From: Pedobacter sp. R20-19
Lineage (GTDB): Bacteria; Bacteroidota; Bacteroidia; Sphingobacteriales; Sphingobacteriaceae
Assembly (NCBI RefSeq): GCF_000708265.2
Contig: NZ_JCKI01000005.1
Coordinates: forward strand, 310,001-374,000
Direction: 5' to 3'
DNA length: 64,000 nt
In this document: in pieces, positions 18,361 to 30,843 of the stretch
Layout of the letters: each line of letters starts with the position of its first letter
Numbering within the stretch: position 1 is the first letter of the stretch
The notes under the pieces: model-generated
What the model was told of the DNA's origin: nothing
The model's input: only the letters and a program-made list of their open reading frames with translations
Database searches by the model: none
Translations under genes and position numbers: made by a program

Positions 18361-18439
18361 AAGTCTCTAAAAACAAATCCACCATCAAGGTCAATATGTA
18401 GCGAAAATTCTCCCTTTTGTATGAAAATGCTATGGTGAG

Positions 18440-19348
18440 TTAGAAAATAGTTTGATGAGGGAGTCGGTTTTCCATTCGGTAAACCGACGGAGATATTCCG
18501 GTATTCTTTTTAAAGTATTTCCCAAAAAAAGAAGCATTTGCAAAATTAAGTGCCTCTGCAACACTGGAAATATTATGTGCATAATTGGCCAGTAAAATTT
18601 TTGCCTCACCAATTACCATCTCATCAATTAGTTCGCCAGCAGTTTTTCCGGTTACTGATTTTACAACCTGCGATAAATGCCTTGGCGTAATATACAATTT
18701 ACTGGCATAAAATATAACCAGCCTTTCTTTTTTAAAATGTAAAGATAGCAGGTTTAAAAAGTTAGTTGTCAATTCAGATTTACTGTCTCTTCTTGGCGGC
18801 TCAAAATTGTCACGGTTATTATGTGATAGCAATAAATCGTAAAGAATTTCAATAAAACTATTTCTGATGATATCATTTCTGTAGGGCATATCAGCAGCAA
18901 TTTTTAACTTTTTCTCCAGTGCCAGTACATCATGATACAAGTCGTTATATTCATCCCTTTTTAAGGAAAATTTATTAATAGACTTACTTTGAAATACGGT
19001 ATAGTGCTGTGCAGCTGTAAGAAAAATACCTTCTTTAGAAAGGTAATCTTTATTAAATGTGATTTTGATGAATGAGAAATCTGTATGATCCATCACCTCA
19101 TATACAGAATCAGGAAAGACGAAAAATATATCTTTCTCTTTTAACGTTTCATTTCTAAAGTTGGTTTTTATATTAATACGTCCTTTTATAACCAATATGA
19201 ATGCGAAAGATACGGCTCTGAAAGGTTGGTTATTACAAACTCCCTTAGAAAGCTGGTCAATTCTGGAAACTTCCAATCCTTCACTATCCTTTGAGTTGTA
19301 AACTAATCCCATTTCTTGTGGGATATTATGATTTAAAGTTCGTTGCAT
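18440..19348 (-). CDS. AraC-family transcriptional regulator
   Basis: A 302-residue regulator. The N-terminal 150 residues form a cupin-like ligand domain (K-E-K-D-I-F-F-V-F-P-D-S-V-Y-E-V). The C-terminal 100 residues hold two helix-turn-helix motifs, including Y-I-T-P-R-H-L-S-Q-V-V-K and I-S-S-V-A-E-A-L-N-F-A-N-A-S-F-F-G-K-Y-F-K. It is divergent from the sphingolipid operon across a 540-base region containing direct repeats, so it may control that operon, itself, or both. The effector is unknown. Confidence 0.88.
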   Translation of the reverse strand: MQRTLNHNIPQEMGLVYNSKDSEGLEVSRIDQLSKGVCNNQPFRAVSFAFILVIKGRINIKTNFRNETLKEKDIFFVFPDSVYEVMDHTDFSFIKITFNKDYLSKEGIFLTAAQHYTVFQSKSINKFSLKRDEYNDLYHDVLALEKKLKIAADMPYRNDIIRNSFIEILYDLLLSHNNRDNFEPPRRDSKSELTTNFLNLLSLHFKKERLVIFYASKLYITPRHLSQVVKSVTGKTAGELIDEMVIGEAKILLANYAHNISSVAEALNFANASFFGKYFKKNTGISPSVYRMENRLPHQTIF

Positions 19349-22208
<2,860 letters not shown>

Positions 22209-22212
<4 letters not shown>

Positions 22213-23180
22213 AAAAGCGGGTATTGATTACGGGAGCAACAGGTTTTGTAGGTTATCATTTAATTGAAGCAGCATTGGCAGATAATCTGGAAGTTTACAT
22301 TAACGTCCGGAAATCAAGTGTAGTGGAGCATCTTAATGGATTTGATATCAATTACGTAGAACTGGACTTCGAATCAATATATCAGCTAAGGCAGAACATT
22401 GATGAACATCAATATCACTATATTATTCACGCTGCAGCCACAACAAAGGCTAAAAACCGTGAAGAATATTTTCAAACCAATGCTACCTATACCCGGAACC
22501 TGGCTGTAGCGGCATCCTTATCAACACATAAAATAGAAAAATTTGTGTTCTTAAGTAGCCTGGCAGCCCGAGGGCCAATAACCAATAATCAAAATTACAG
22601 CAGGCCGGTAACCAACTATGGCAGGAGTAAGGCGCTCGCAGAGACTTATTTAAGCCAGATTTTAGGTTTACCATTAATCGTTTTCAGACCCACAGCTGTT
22701 TATGGCCCAAGAGAGAAAGATATTTTTATCCTCATTAAAGGGATTAACGCTGGCTTTGAACTTCATGCGGGTAAACAGGAACAACAATTGAGTTTTATAT
22801 ACGTGATAGATTTAGCCAGGATAATGATTAAAGCACTGGCTTCTGATGTGATTAATAAAACATATAACCTTTCTGATGGTCAGGTGTACAGCAAATTTTC
22901 ACTTGCTGCCTACGTAAGGAAGGCTTTAAATAAAAAGCCATTTGTAATGGAAATACCAATGCCGGTCATTAAAGGACTGGCCTGGACTTTAGAAAAAACT
23001 TTAGGCTTTTTTAACAAAGTACCAGCATTAAATATAGATAAGATAAACGAAATTACAGCCCTGAACTGGGCTTGTAATATAGATCAGATAGAAAAAGACC
23101 TTGGCTTTGTGCCTCATTACCAGTTAGAAAGTGGATTGAATGAAACCATTACCTGGTATAAGGACAATAAATGGTTATAA
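22209..23180 (+). CDS. NAD(P)-dependent epimerase-type reductase, candidate ceramide/3-ketosphinganine reductase
   Basis: A 323-residue extended SDR protein. The Rossmann motif is G9-A-T-G-F-V-G15 and the catalytic Y137-x-x-x-K141 (Y-G-R-S-K) is intact. In Caulobacter and Bacteroides, an epimerase-like protein (CerR) reduces the 3-keto group during ceramide synthesis. Its place directly after SPT and the GNAT protein suggests the same job here. A sugar epimerase is the generic alternative. It is coupled to the upstream gene by a 4-base overlap. Confidence 0.7.
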
Positions 23181-23204
23181 ATTAAAAGCTTAAATAAAAA
23201 TAGA

Positions 23205-24530
23205 ATGAAAGAAGATGTAAAATCAGCTGATGGCAGGCTTGGAATATTAATGCCAGGACTTGGCGCTGTTGCCACCACCATGATTGCTGGTGTAGCTGCA
23301 ATTAAAAAAGGTATATCTAAACCAATTGGTTCTTTAACTCAAATGGGAACCATTAGAATTGGTAAGAGAACAGAAAAGAAAGAACCAAAAATTAAAGATT
23401 TTGTACCTTTAGCCAATCTGGAAAACCTGGTTTTTGGCGGTTGGGATGTATATGAAGATAATGTATACGAAGCAGCTTTAAATGCAAGGGTTTTAGACGC
23501 AAACCTTTTGCGTGATGTACGCGAAGAATTGCAAGCCATCAAGCCAATGAGGGCAGCTTTTGACCATAACTATGTGAAGAATTTAACAGGCACATATGTT
23601 AAAGAAGCTGCAACAAGATATGAGCTGGCCCAGGAAGTGATGGAAGACATCAAAAACTTTAAAGCTACCAACAACTGTGACCGGATTGTTTTGGTGTGGT
23701 GCGGATCTACTGAAATTTATTTTGAACCTTCTGCAGTTCACGAATCACTGGCTGCATTTGAGCAAGGTTTAATTGATAATGATCCGTTAATTGCGCCAAG
23801 TATGATTTATGCTTACGCTGCATTAAAATTGGGTATTCCTTTCGCAAATGGAGCGCCTAACTTAACTGTAGATATTCCGGCATTAATTGAATTGGCTAAA
23901 GAAACCAATACACCTATTGCAGGTAAAGATTTTAAAACAGGCCAAACCTTAATGAAAACCATATTGGCACCAGGTTTAGCCGCACGTTCATTGGGTGTAA
24001 ACGGTTGGTTCTCTGATAACATTTTAGGTAACCGGGATGGTTTGGTACTTGATGATCCAGATAACTTTAAAACCAAAGAAGTTTCTAAGTTGGGTGTATT
24101 AGAAGATATCTTTAAACCAGAAGTAAATCCGGATTTATATGGTGATATGTACCACAAAATCAGAATTAATTACTATCCGCCACATGGTGATAACAAAGAA
24201 AGCTGGGATAATATCGATATTTTCGGTTGGTTAGGTTACAAAATGCAGATCAAGATTAACTTCTTATGTCGTGATTCTATCCTGGCTGCGCCAATTGTTT
24301 TAGATTTAGCCTTATTCATTGATCTTGCAAAAAGAGCAAATATGTCTGGCGTTCAGGAATGGTTATCATTTTATCTAAAATCACCACAAACGATCCCTGG
24401 GGTGCCAGCAGAAAATGATATTTTCAAGCAGTTAATGAAACTTCAGAATACCTTGCGTTACATCATGGGTGAAGAGTTGATTACTCATTTGGGGCAGGAT
24501 TACGAAGAAGAAGTTGTAGAAACCGCATAG
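23205..24530 (+). CDS. myo-Inositol-1-phosphate synthase
   Basis: A 441-residue cytoplasmic NAD enzyme that converts glucose-6-phosphate into inositol-3-phosphate, the head-group precursor of inositol lipids. The NAD loop is M-P-G-L-G-A-V-A; later blocks include V-W-C-G-S-T-E, A-N-G-A-P-N, G-K-D-F-K-T-G-Q-T and S-D-N-I-L-G-N-R-D-G, which follow the family. It is the short bacterial form. The stop TAG shares its last base with the GTG start of the next gene. Confidence 0.93.
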   Translation: MKEDVKSADGRLGILMPGLGAVATTMIAGVAAIKKGISKPIGSLTQMGTIRIGKRTEKKEPKIKDFVPLANLENLVFGGWDVYEDNVYEAALNARVLDANLLRDVREELQAIKPMRAAFDHNYVKNLTGTYVKEAATRYELAQEVMEDIKNFKATNNCDRIVLVWCGSTEIYFEPSAVHESLAAFEQGLIDNDPLIAPSMIYAYAALKLGIPFANGAPNLTVDIPALIELAKETNTPIAGKDFKTGQTLMKTILAPGLAARSLGVNGWFSDNILGNRDGLVLDDPDNFKTKEVSKLGVLEDIFKPEVNPDLYGDMYHKIRINYYPPHGDNKESWDNIDIFGWLGYKMQIKINFLCRDSILAAPIVLDLALFIDLAKRANMSGVQEWLSFYLKSPQTIPGVPAENDIFKQLMKLQNTLRYIMGEELITHLGQDYEEEVVETA

Positions 24531-24985
24531 TGTTAATCCATAAAATTATATCAACCAGCCTTGGAATTGGCTACATTGGTAAAGGCGCTGGCACATATGC
24601 TGCAATAGCAACCTGCCTTTGCTGGTACTTTTTCCAGGCTGGTTATCAATACCCAGGGCTCAATACCATCCTGATTACCATATTAATAACGCTTCAAGGT
24701 GTGAGGAGTGCAGATGTGGTAGAAGAGATTTGGGGCAAAGATCATCAACGTGTGGTGATAGATGAAGTAGCCGGAATGTGCATTACTTTACTCTGTGTGC
24801 CAGTAAGATGGGAATATATTCTTTTAGGTTTAGTACTCTTCCGGTTTTTCGATATCCTGAAGCCACTTTATATACGTAAAATGGAAGAACTGCCTGGTGG
24901 GTTGGGCGTAATGGCCGATGATGTGCTTGCAGGAGTTTATGCAAATGTGATCCTTCAACTGGTGATCATTTTCAAAATATTATAA
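24530..24985 (+). CDS. pgpA: PgpA-type phosphatidylglycerophosphatase, probably phosphatidylinositol-phosphate phosphatase
   Basis: A 151-residue membrane phosphatase starting at a GTG that overlaps the previous stop. Family motifs are G-K-G-A-G-T, D-E-V-A-G-M, F-R-F-F-D-I-L-K-P and A-D-D-V-L-A-G. The general PgpA family removes the phosphate from phosphatidylglycerophosphate. In this operon, between inositol-phosphate synthase and the CDP-alcohol transferase, it more likely dephosphorylates phosphatidylinositol phosphate, as proposed for the Bacteroides inositol-lipid genes. The substrate is inferred from context. Confidence 0.85.
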   Translation: MLIHKIISTSLGIGYIGKGAGTYAAIATCLCWYFFQAGYQYPGLNTILITILITLQGVRSADVVEEIWGKDHQRVVIDEVAGMCITLLCVPVRWEYILLGLVLFRFFDILKPLYIRKMEELPGGLGVMADDVLAGVYANVILQLVIIFKIL

Positions 24986-24988
24986 ACG

Positions 24989-25366
24989 ATGTTTCGGTTT
25001 TTTAAAGCGCAGGCCTCATCGTTAATGGCCTCGGCAGCAGATTTTTCAGTTACCTTTGCTACAGTAAAACTTTTTGGTCTATGGTACCTGGCAGGGAGTA
25101 TTACCGGAACAATCGTTGGTGGAATAATCAATTTTTACATCAACAGAAACTGGGTTTTTAACGCAAACACCAAAGCGCTAAAATGGCAGGTACTGAAATA
25201 TATTTTAGTATGGCTTGGAAATTTAGCACTGGTAACCACAGGCGTTTATCTGCTCACCAACTTTTATCACCTCAATTATATGCGATCCAAAGTGCTGGTA
25301 TCAATTATCGTTGGTATAAGCTATAATTATATCATGCAAAAACAGTTTATTTTCTCTGTTAAATGA
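24989..25366 (+). CDS. GtrA-like membrane protein
   Basis: A 125-residue protein with four transmembrane helices in the GtrA/DPMS arrangement: K-A-Q-A-S-S-L-M-A-S-A-A-D-F near the start, and I-N-F-Y-I-N-R-N-W-V-F in the middle, the most conserved part. GtrA proteins are thought to flip lipid-linked sugars. Here it may move an inositol lipid or its precursor across the inner membrane. The gene starts 3 bases after pgpA and overlaps the next by 4. Confidence 0.85.
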   Translation: MFRFFKAQASSLMASAADFSVTFATVKLFGLWYLAGSITGTIVGGIINFYINRNWVFNANTKALKWQVLKYILVWLGNLALVTTGVYLLTNFYHLNYMRSKVLVSIIVGISYNYIMQKQFIFSVK

Positions 25367-27918
25367 AACGTCAATTTAGTATACCATTCGTAGTTTTCTT
25401 ATTCTCAATTTTTAATCTGTTGGGTATAAGAAACATTTTTGCGCAATCCACTGTGGTTTCCGGTACCGTTCGCGACGCCAGTACCAAAGAAACCCTGCCA
25501 TATGTATCTGTATTTTTTAAGGATACTAAAATCGGAACACAGACTGATCTTAACGGAAATTATACCATCAGTTCAAACCTACCACAATCTGCCTTAAGTT
25601 TTAATTATGTAGGCTATAACACATTAACTAAAAATATTACCCCTTCAATCAGCCAAACGGTTAATATTAGTTTATCACCCAGTGCCAATTCATTAGACGA
25701 GGTAATGGTAGTTGGTGGAAAAAAAGTAAGGTACCGCAATAAAGATAATCCAGCTGTTGAATTAATTCGCCAGGTGATTGCGCATAAGGATGAAAACAGA
25801 ATTAAAAGTTATCAAACCGTAGCTTACCAGCAATATGAGAAAATGTTGTTTTCGGTAAGTAATGTTTCTGAGAAGTTTAAGAACAAGAAAATGTTCCGTA
25901 ATTACCAGTTTTTATTTCAGGAACAAGATTCTACCTTAATTGGTGGTAAAAACTTACTGCCTATATATATTCAGGAAAGCTTGTCTGATCAGTATTTGAG
26001 TAAAGATCCACTAAAATCCAAAACGGTGGTGAAGGCACAAAAACAGGTGGAGTTTGATAACCGGTACATTGATAACAAAGGGATGAAAACTTACTTTGAT
26101 CGAATGTATCAGGACATTGATATCTATCAAAATAACATCTCTGTGATGAGCAATGACTTTTTAAGTCCAATTGCAAATGGTGCCCCAAATTTTTATAAGT
26201 TTTTTATTACCGATACACTAAAAAATCAGAAGCCTCAAATTATTGAACTGTCCTTTACGCCCAGAAATACGGGCGATATGTTATTTGAAGGAAAGATCTA
26301 TGTAACTAATGATGGGCAATATGCAGTTACAGGTGCAACATTAGGCGTAAATAAAAATATCAATCTGAATTTCGTCAGGGCAATGAAAATCGATTTGAAC
26401 TTCGAACCCAACGCTTTAGGAAAATATAACCTCTCTAAAAGTAATTTGCTATCTGATTTTGGACTGGGTAAAGGCAAGGGCATTGGTTTTACCGGTGAGC
26501 GCACCGTCACCTATAAAAACTATCAGTTTGATACTAAATTACCAGATACCGTTTTTGAGGGAAAAAGTAAAGTGGTTTTAGCTGATGCTGCTAAAAAGAA
26601 CGATTTATACTGGCAGCAAAACAGATTGGATACCATTTCAGCCAATCAGTTAAAAATTTACAAAAATATTGATACCCTTCAAAACCTTCCTTCATTTAAA
26701 CGAACCATGAAAATTGTTACCTTGCTTTTTGCAGGTTATCAAAATCTAGGGCCTTATGAAATTGGACCTGTAAACACATTCTACAGTTTTAATAATGTAG
26801 AAGGGCTAAGGTTGCGTTTAGGCGGAAGAACCACACCCGAATTAAGTAAGCGATATTATTTTGAAAATTATGCAGCTTATGGATTCAAAGATGAAAAATG
26901 GAAATTCTTCCTTTCGGCAACTTATTCCATCAATAATAAATCTATTTACGAGTTTCCACAAAATTACATCAGGGCCAGCTTCCAGAGAGATACCAAAATT
27001 CCGGGGCAGGAGCTTCAATTTGTACAGGAAGATAACTTTCTGCTATCCTTTAAACGTGGTGTAAATGACATGTTGCTCTACAATGATTTTTATCGAGTAG
27101 ATTACGTTAAAGAGTTTGAAAATCACTTTTCCTATACCTTTGGCTTAAAGAAATGGAGCCAGACACCTGCTGGCGGATTGTATTATCAGAATGATGCAAG
27201 TCAGTTTGTAAATAGACTGACGACCAGTGAAGTATCGGTTCAATTGCGTTATGCACCCAATGAAAAATTTTATCAGGGTAAAATATACCGGACTCCAATT
27301 GCAGACCGTTACCCGGTATTTAACTTAAAGTATACGGCTGGTTTAAAAGGTGTTTTAGGTGGCGAATACAATTACCACAACATCATGGGTAGTATTGATA
27401 AAAGATTCTATCTCTCTCAGTTGGGCTATAGCGATGTTACTTTTGAAGGTGGCTACATTGCCGGGAAAGTTCCCTTTCCGTTATTGGATATCCATAGAGC
27501 CAACCAAACTTATGCCTATCAACTTAATTCATATAACCTGATGAACTTCCTGGAATTTGTCAGTGATCATTACGTTAGCATTAATATAGATCACAATTTC
27601 AATGGCTTTTTCTTTAATAAAATCCCTTTGCTTAAAAAATTAAAATTGCGGGAAGTGGTTTCATTTAAGGCATTATATGGCGGTTTGCGTGATGAAAATA
27701 ATCCGGCTTTAACCTCTGGTTTATACCGCCTGCCTGATTATGAAGATGGTTCTAAACGTACCTATGCACTTGGAAATGATCCTTATATGGAAGGAAGTGT
27801 AGGGGTTGGAAATATCTTTAAATTATTAAGGGTTGATTTGGTAAGGCGTTTTAATTATCTTAATCATCCTGAGGTGTCGGAATGGGGAATCAGGGCGAGG
27901 GTAAAATTCGATTTTTAA
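25363..27918 (+). CDS. DUF5686 outer-membrane protein with CarboxypepD_reg domain
   Basis: An 851-residue secreted protein. The signal peptide ends near I-F-A-Q (residue 28). Residues about 30-115 form a CarboxypepD_reg-like beta sandwich (V-S-G-T-V-R-D-A-S-T-K-E-T-L-P-Y-V-S-V). The remaining 730 residues follow the DUF5686 pattern and end in alternating strands and a terminal aromatic (V-K-F-D-F), typical of an outer-membrane barrel. No TonB box or plug is evident. Its position inside the operon suggests a part in placing or sensing the lipid in the outer membrane; this is inference. Confidence 0.75.
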   Translation: MKRQFSIPFVVFLFSIFNLLGIRNIFAQSTVVSGTVRDASTKETLPYVSVFFKDTKIGTQTDLNGNYTISSNLPQSALSFNYVGYNTLTKNITPSISQTVNISLSPSANSLDEVMVVGGKKVRYRNKDNPAVELIRQVIAHKDENRIKSYQTVAYQQYEKMLFSVSNVSEKFKNKKMFRNYQFLFQEQDSTLIGGKNLLPIYIQESLSDQYLSKDPLKSKTVVKAQKQVEFDNRYIDNKGMKTYFDRMYQDIDIYQNNISVMSNDFLSPIANGAPNFYKFFITDTLKNQKPQIIELSFTPRNTGDMLFEGKIYVTNDGQYAVTGATLGVNKNINLNFVRAMKIDLNFEPNALGKYNLSKSNLLSDFGLGKGKGIGFTGERTVTYKNYQFDTKLPDTVFEGKSKVVLADAAKKNDLYWQQNRLDTISANQLKIYKNIDTLQNLPSFKRTMKIVTLLFAGYQNLGPYEIGPVNTFYSFNNVEGLRLRLGGRTTPELSKRYYFENYAAYGFKDEKWKFFLSATYSINNKSIYEFPQNYIRASFQRDTKIPGQELQFVQEDNFLLSFKRGVNDMLLYNDFYRVDYVKEFENHFSYTFGLKKWSQTPAGGLYYQNDASQFVNRLTTSEVSVQLRYAPNEKFYQGKIYRTPIADRYPVFNLKYTAGLKGVLGGEYNYHNIMGSIDKRFYLSQLGYSDVTFEGGYIAGKVPFPLLDIHRANQTYAYQLNSYNLMNFLEFVSDHYVSINIDHNFNGFFFNKIPLLKKLKLREVVSFKALYGGLRDENNPALTSGLYRLPDYEDGSKRTYALGNDPYMEGSVGVGNIFKLLRVDLVRRFNYLNHPEVSEWGIRARVKFDF

Positions 27919-27927
27919 AAATTGGTT

Positions 27928-29211
27928 ATGAAAGCAAACTTAAGAGACAGTTTACAACTAGGCATTTATAAAGTAATTAATCCTTTTGTGAGGGGATTAA
28001 TTAAAATAGGATTAACACCGAATGCAGTCACCACTATTGGTTTAATTCTAAATATTGGCGTGGCGGTTATTTTTGTATTAGGTGCCGAAAAATCAAATCG
28101 TGGAGACATGTCATATGTAGGCTGGGGTGGAGCGTTGGTGCTTTTTGCCGGCCTTTTTGATATGCTTGATGGTCAGGTAGCCCGATTAGGAAACATGAGT
28201 TCGAGGTTTGGAGCGCTGTACGATTCGGTGTTGGATCGTTATAGTGAAATGATTATGTTCCTCGGGATTTGTTATTACCTGGTTTCGCACCATTATTTCC
28301 TAAGTTCCCTTTTTGCCTTTATTGCTTTAATTGGTTCCATGATGGTTAGTTACACCAGGGCCAGGGCAGAAGGATTAGGAGTAGAATGTAAGGGTGGTTT
28401 AATGCAGCGCCCCGAGCGTGTAGTAACCATTGGTATTTTTGCCATCGCCTGCGGCATAACCGGGCATTTTATCGGTGGAGATTATAAAATTTATATTCCG
28501 GGTATTTCCTTTCATGTTTTCGAAACCATGTCTGTTTTTACCATTCCAATTACTATAATGGCGCTTTTGACCAATATCACCGCTGTTAAGCGTTTACAAG
28601 AAGCCAAAAAAGGATTGGAAGCACAGGAATTGGCTGAAAAGAAAATCAGCAATAAAGCGGCAATGATTATTGGCATTACCTTATCATTGGGTTTAGTTGG
28701 CATGGGTGTTTTACCCGCAAAGGCGCAAGACCCTTCGCCTCTTAACTTTCCTGTACCGAAGAATATCAGCAATCAGTTATTTTACTTACAGCGTGATCCC
28801 AATACCAATACCATTATTTGCCAGTTAAATGTAGATCATAATGGTGAGGTTAATAATGAGAACCCTGTAAATGTTTTTTGGATGCGTTATGGAGATCAGG
28901 GCGAGAAAAAGGAGTTGGGCTATATCCAACGGAAATTTGCTTACGGAATACAGACTAAAAACCTGGGAAAAGGGCAATTTGAACTTCGGTTTGCCGCACG
29001 TAAAAATCTGCCGATGTACCTTAATAAATCGGCAGCAGATAAAAAATACCATGTTTTTGTAACGGTAAATAATAAGAAAGTTCAAATCGAAAGAATTTTT
29101 CTCAGAATAGAAGGTGGATCCTTTTGGCTGCCTAATGTGAAATATGTTGAGATTAAAGGTTTAGATGCGAACGACCCATCAAAAGTATTAATCGAGCGAA
29201 TTAAAGTTTAA
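27928..29211 (+). CDS. CDP-alcohol phosphatidyltransferase fused to DUF4833
   Basis: A 427-residue fusion. Residues 1-230 are a polytopic CDP-alcohol phosphotransferase with an exact catalytic motif, D78-x-x-D81-G-x-x-A-R-(8)-G95-(3)-D99-(3)-D103; in context it should make phosphatidylinositol phosphate from CDP-diacylglycerol and inositol phosphate. A hydrophobic segment at about 243-262 ends in A-K-A-Q, like a signal peptide with cleavage after A266, and the last 160 residues resemble secreted DUF4833 proteins. The C-terminal domain should therefore face the periplasm, tethered or cleaved off. The ATG at 27928 is preferred to a TTG two codons before. Confidence 0.8.
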   Translation: MKANLRDSLQLGIYKVINPFVRGLIKIGLTPNAVTTIGLILNIGVAVIFVLGAEKSNRGDMSYVGWGGALVLFAGLFDMLDGQVARLGNMSSRFGALYDSVLDRYSEMIMFLGICYYLVSHHYFLSSLFAFIALIGSMMVSYTRARAEGLGVECKGGLMQRPERVVTIGIFAIACGITGHFIGGDYKIYIPGISFHVFETMSVFTIPITIMALLTNITAVKRLQEAKKGLEAQELAEKKISNKAAMIIGITLSLGLVGMGVLPAKAQDPSPLNFPVPKNISNQLFYLQRDPNTNTIICQLNVDHNGEVNNENPVNVFWMRYGDQGEKKELGYIQRKFAYGIQTKNLGKGQFELRFAARKNLPMYLNKSAADKKYHVFVTVNNKKVQIERIFLRIEGGSFWLPNVKYVEIKGLDANDPSKVLIERIKV

Positions 29212-29216
29212 AAATT

Positions 29217-29837
29217 ATGAAAAAGAATTTTGTTTCGAATTCATCAGCATCCATCAGGATGTTTAAGAGCGATCTTCTGGAAGGCCTTTCGAAGGTAAAA
29301 TACTATGTACCATTAATCGTGTATGTCCCGGTGATTGCTTACTTGTTTTATAAGTCTATCTGGGAAGTTGAAATGCCAGTATTCAGCTTTATTGGCTGGT
29401 TTTTGTTTGGCTTAGGCATTTGGACCATTACCGAATATGTTTTACATCGTTTTGTATTTCATTTTGAGCCGGAGGCCGAATGGGGTAAAAAGATTCACTT
29501 CATTTTTCATGGTGTTCATCACGATTATCCTAACGATGCTAACCGCCTCGTAATGCCTCCTTCAGCCAGTATTCCGATGGCACTTGGTTTTTACTTTCTT
29601 TTTGACTGGCTATTGCCTCATAACATGGTTTATCCTTTTTTTTCAGGATTTATTTTGGGATATCTGTTTTATGATATGGTGCATTATGCTTTGCATCATG
29701 CTAACTTTAAAAATGGTTTCTGGAAACGCCTTAAGCACCACCATATGCTACATCACTATTCTGATGCAACCAAAGGATATGGTGTAAGCTGGACATTTTG
29801 GGATAATATTTTCCAATCCAACTTTGATAAGAAATAA
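29217..29837 (+). CDS. Fatty acid hydroxylase (ceramide 2-hydroxylase-like)
   Basis: A 206-residue integral membrane di-iron enzyme. The histidine boxes are H-R-F-V-F-H, H-G-V-H-H, H-Y-A-L-H-H and H-H-H-M-L-H-H, the complete set for the fatty acid hydroxylase/sterol desaturase family, in the short form close to fungal Scs7 and mammalian FA2H without the cytochrome b5 domain. In this operon it likely hydroxylates the ceramide acyl chain; sphingobacterial ceramides are known to carry 2-hydroxy fatty acids. It lies 5 bases after the previous gene. Confidence 0.88.
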   Translation: MKKNFVSNSSASIRMFKSDLLEGLSKVKYYVPLIVYVPVIAYLFYKSIWEVEMPVFSFIGWFLFGLGIWTITEYVLHRFVFHFEPEAEWGKKIHFIFHGVHHDYPNDANRLVMPPSASIPMALGFYFLFDWLLPHNMVYPFFSGFILGYLFYDMVHYALHHANFKNGFWKRLKHHHMLHHYSDATKGYGVSWTFWDNIFQSNFDKK

Positions 29838-29838
29838 T

Positions 29839-30777
29839 ATGCAGGATGACATCGCCCGGGAAAATTCGTTTTTTGGGCTCAAAACAATTTATACCACTTT
29901 ATTTATTTCTCTGGCTTACCTATTACTATCATTTGTACTGGTAGGTTTTAAAGTGGATCAGCTGATCTTGATATTTATTTTTAATTCGCTTTTTTATATC
30001 TCTCCGGGAACAAGAAAGTTCATTCTAGGCTTTTCTATCTTCATTGTATATTGGGTTATTTTCGATTACATGAAAGCCTTTCCGAATTACATTTTCACGC
30101 CTGTTCATATCGAAGATTTATATCATCTGGAAGAGAAACTATTCGGGATTCACTTCAAAGGACAACTCCTCACGCCGAATGAATACTGGAAACTAAATAC
30201 CAATTCATTTCTGGATGTGCTCACCGGTTTTTTTTATTTGATGTGGGTACCCGTGCCCTTGGCTTTTGCTACTTATCTTTTTTTCAAGAGAAAGGAACAG
30301 TTTGTTTTTTTCTCGCTCACTTTTTTATGGGTTAATCTACTTGGTTTCGTGGTTTATTATTGTTTTCCAGCTGCTCCGCCCTGGTACGTACAGGCACATG
30401 GTTTTCAGTTTATTTACACCACAGCAGGTAATACAGGTGGCCTTTCCCGCTTTGATCATTTCTTTAATATCCATCTTTTTCAGGGGATATACAGTAAAGG
30501 ATCAAATGTTTTTGCGGCCATGCCATCTCTACATTCATCTTATCCCTTAATAGTACTTTATTATGCTTTAAAAAATAAGATGGGCATTCTAAACCTTTTT
30601 TTTGCAATTCTGGTCTTAGGGATCTGGTTTGCAGCGGTGTATAATAGTCATCATTATGTGCTGGATGTGATTGGAGGTGTGCTTTGCGCAATGGTGGCTA
30701 TTGTAAGTTTTAATTTCTTTCTCAAGAATACCACTTTCAGAAATTACATCAGGAAATTCATTTACAAGATCAGTTGA
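29839..30777 (+). CDS. PAP2/Aur1-like inositolphosphotransferase, candidate inositol-phosphoceramide synthase
   Basis: A 312-residue polytopic membrane enzyme of the PAP2 superfamily. The catalytic motifs are M-P-S-L-H232-S-S-Y and H271-H272-Y-V-L-D276, as in Aur1-type inositol phosphorylceramide synthases. It would transfer inositol phosphate from phosphatidylinositol to ceramide at the periplasmic face. The ATG at 29839, one base after the hydroxylase stop, is preferred over an overlapping TTG. This is the last gene of the ten-gene run and is followed by a strong terminator. A plain lipid phosphatase is the alternative. Confidence 0.75.
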   Translation: MQDDIARENSFFGLKTIYTTLFISLAYLLLSFVLVGFKVDQLILIFIFNSLFYISPGTRKFILGFSIFIVYWVIFDYMKAFPNYIFTPVHIEDLYHLEEKLFGIHFKGQLLTPNEYWKLNTNSFLDVLTGFFYLMWVPVPLAFATYLFFKRKEQFVFFSLTFLWVNLLGFVVYYCFPAAPPWYVQAHGFQFIYTTAGNTGGLSRFDHFFNIHLFQGIYSKGSNVFAAMPSLHSSYPLIVLYYALKNKMGILNLFFAILVLGIWFAAVYNSHHYVLDVIGGVLCAMVAIVSFNFFLKNTTFRNYIRKFIYKIS

Positions 30778-30810
30778 TGCCTATAATGAGGTTAATCTCG
30801 AAGATTTTCT

Positions 30811-30842
30811 TAAAAAAAATGCCGCTTTCGCGGCATTCTTTA
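30811..30842. terminator. Bidirectional terminator after the sphingolipid operon
   Basis: AATGCCGC pairs perfectly with GCGGCATT around TTTC, with A-rich sequence on the left and CTTT on the right. It serves the convergent sphingolipid operon and hsp20 gene. Confidence 0.85.
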
Positions 30843-30843
30843 A

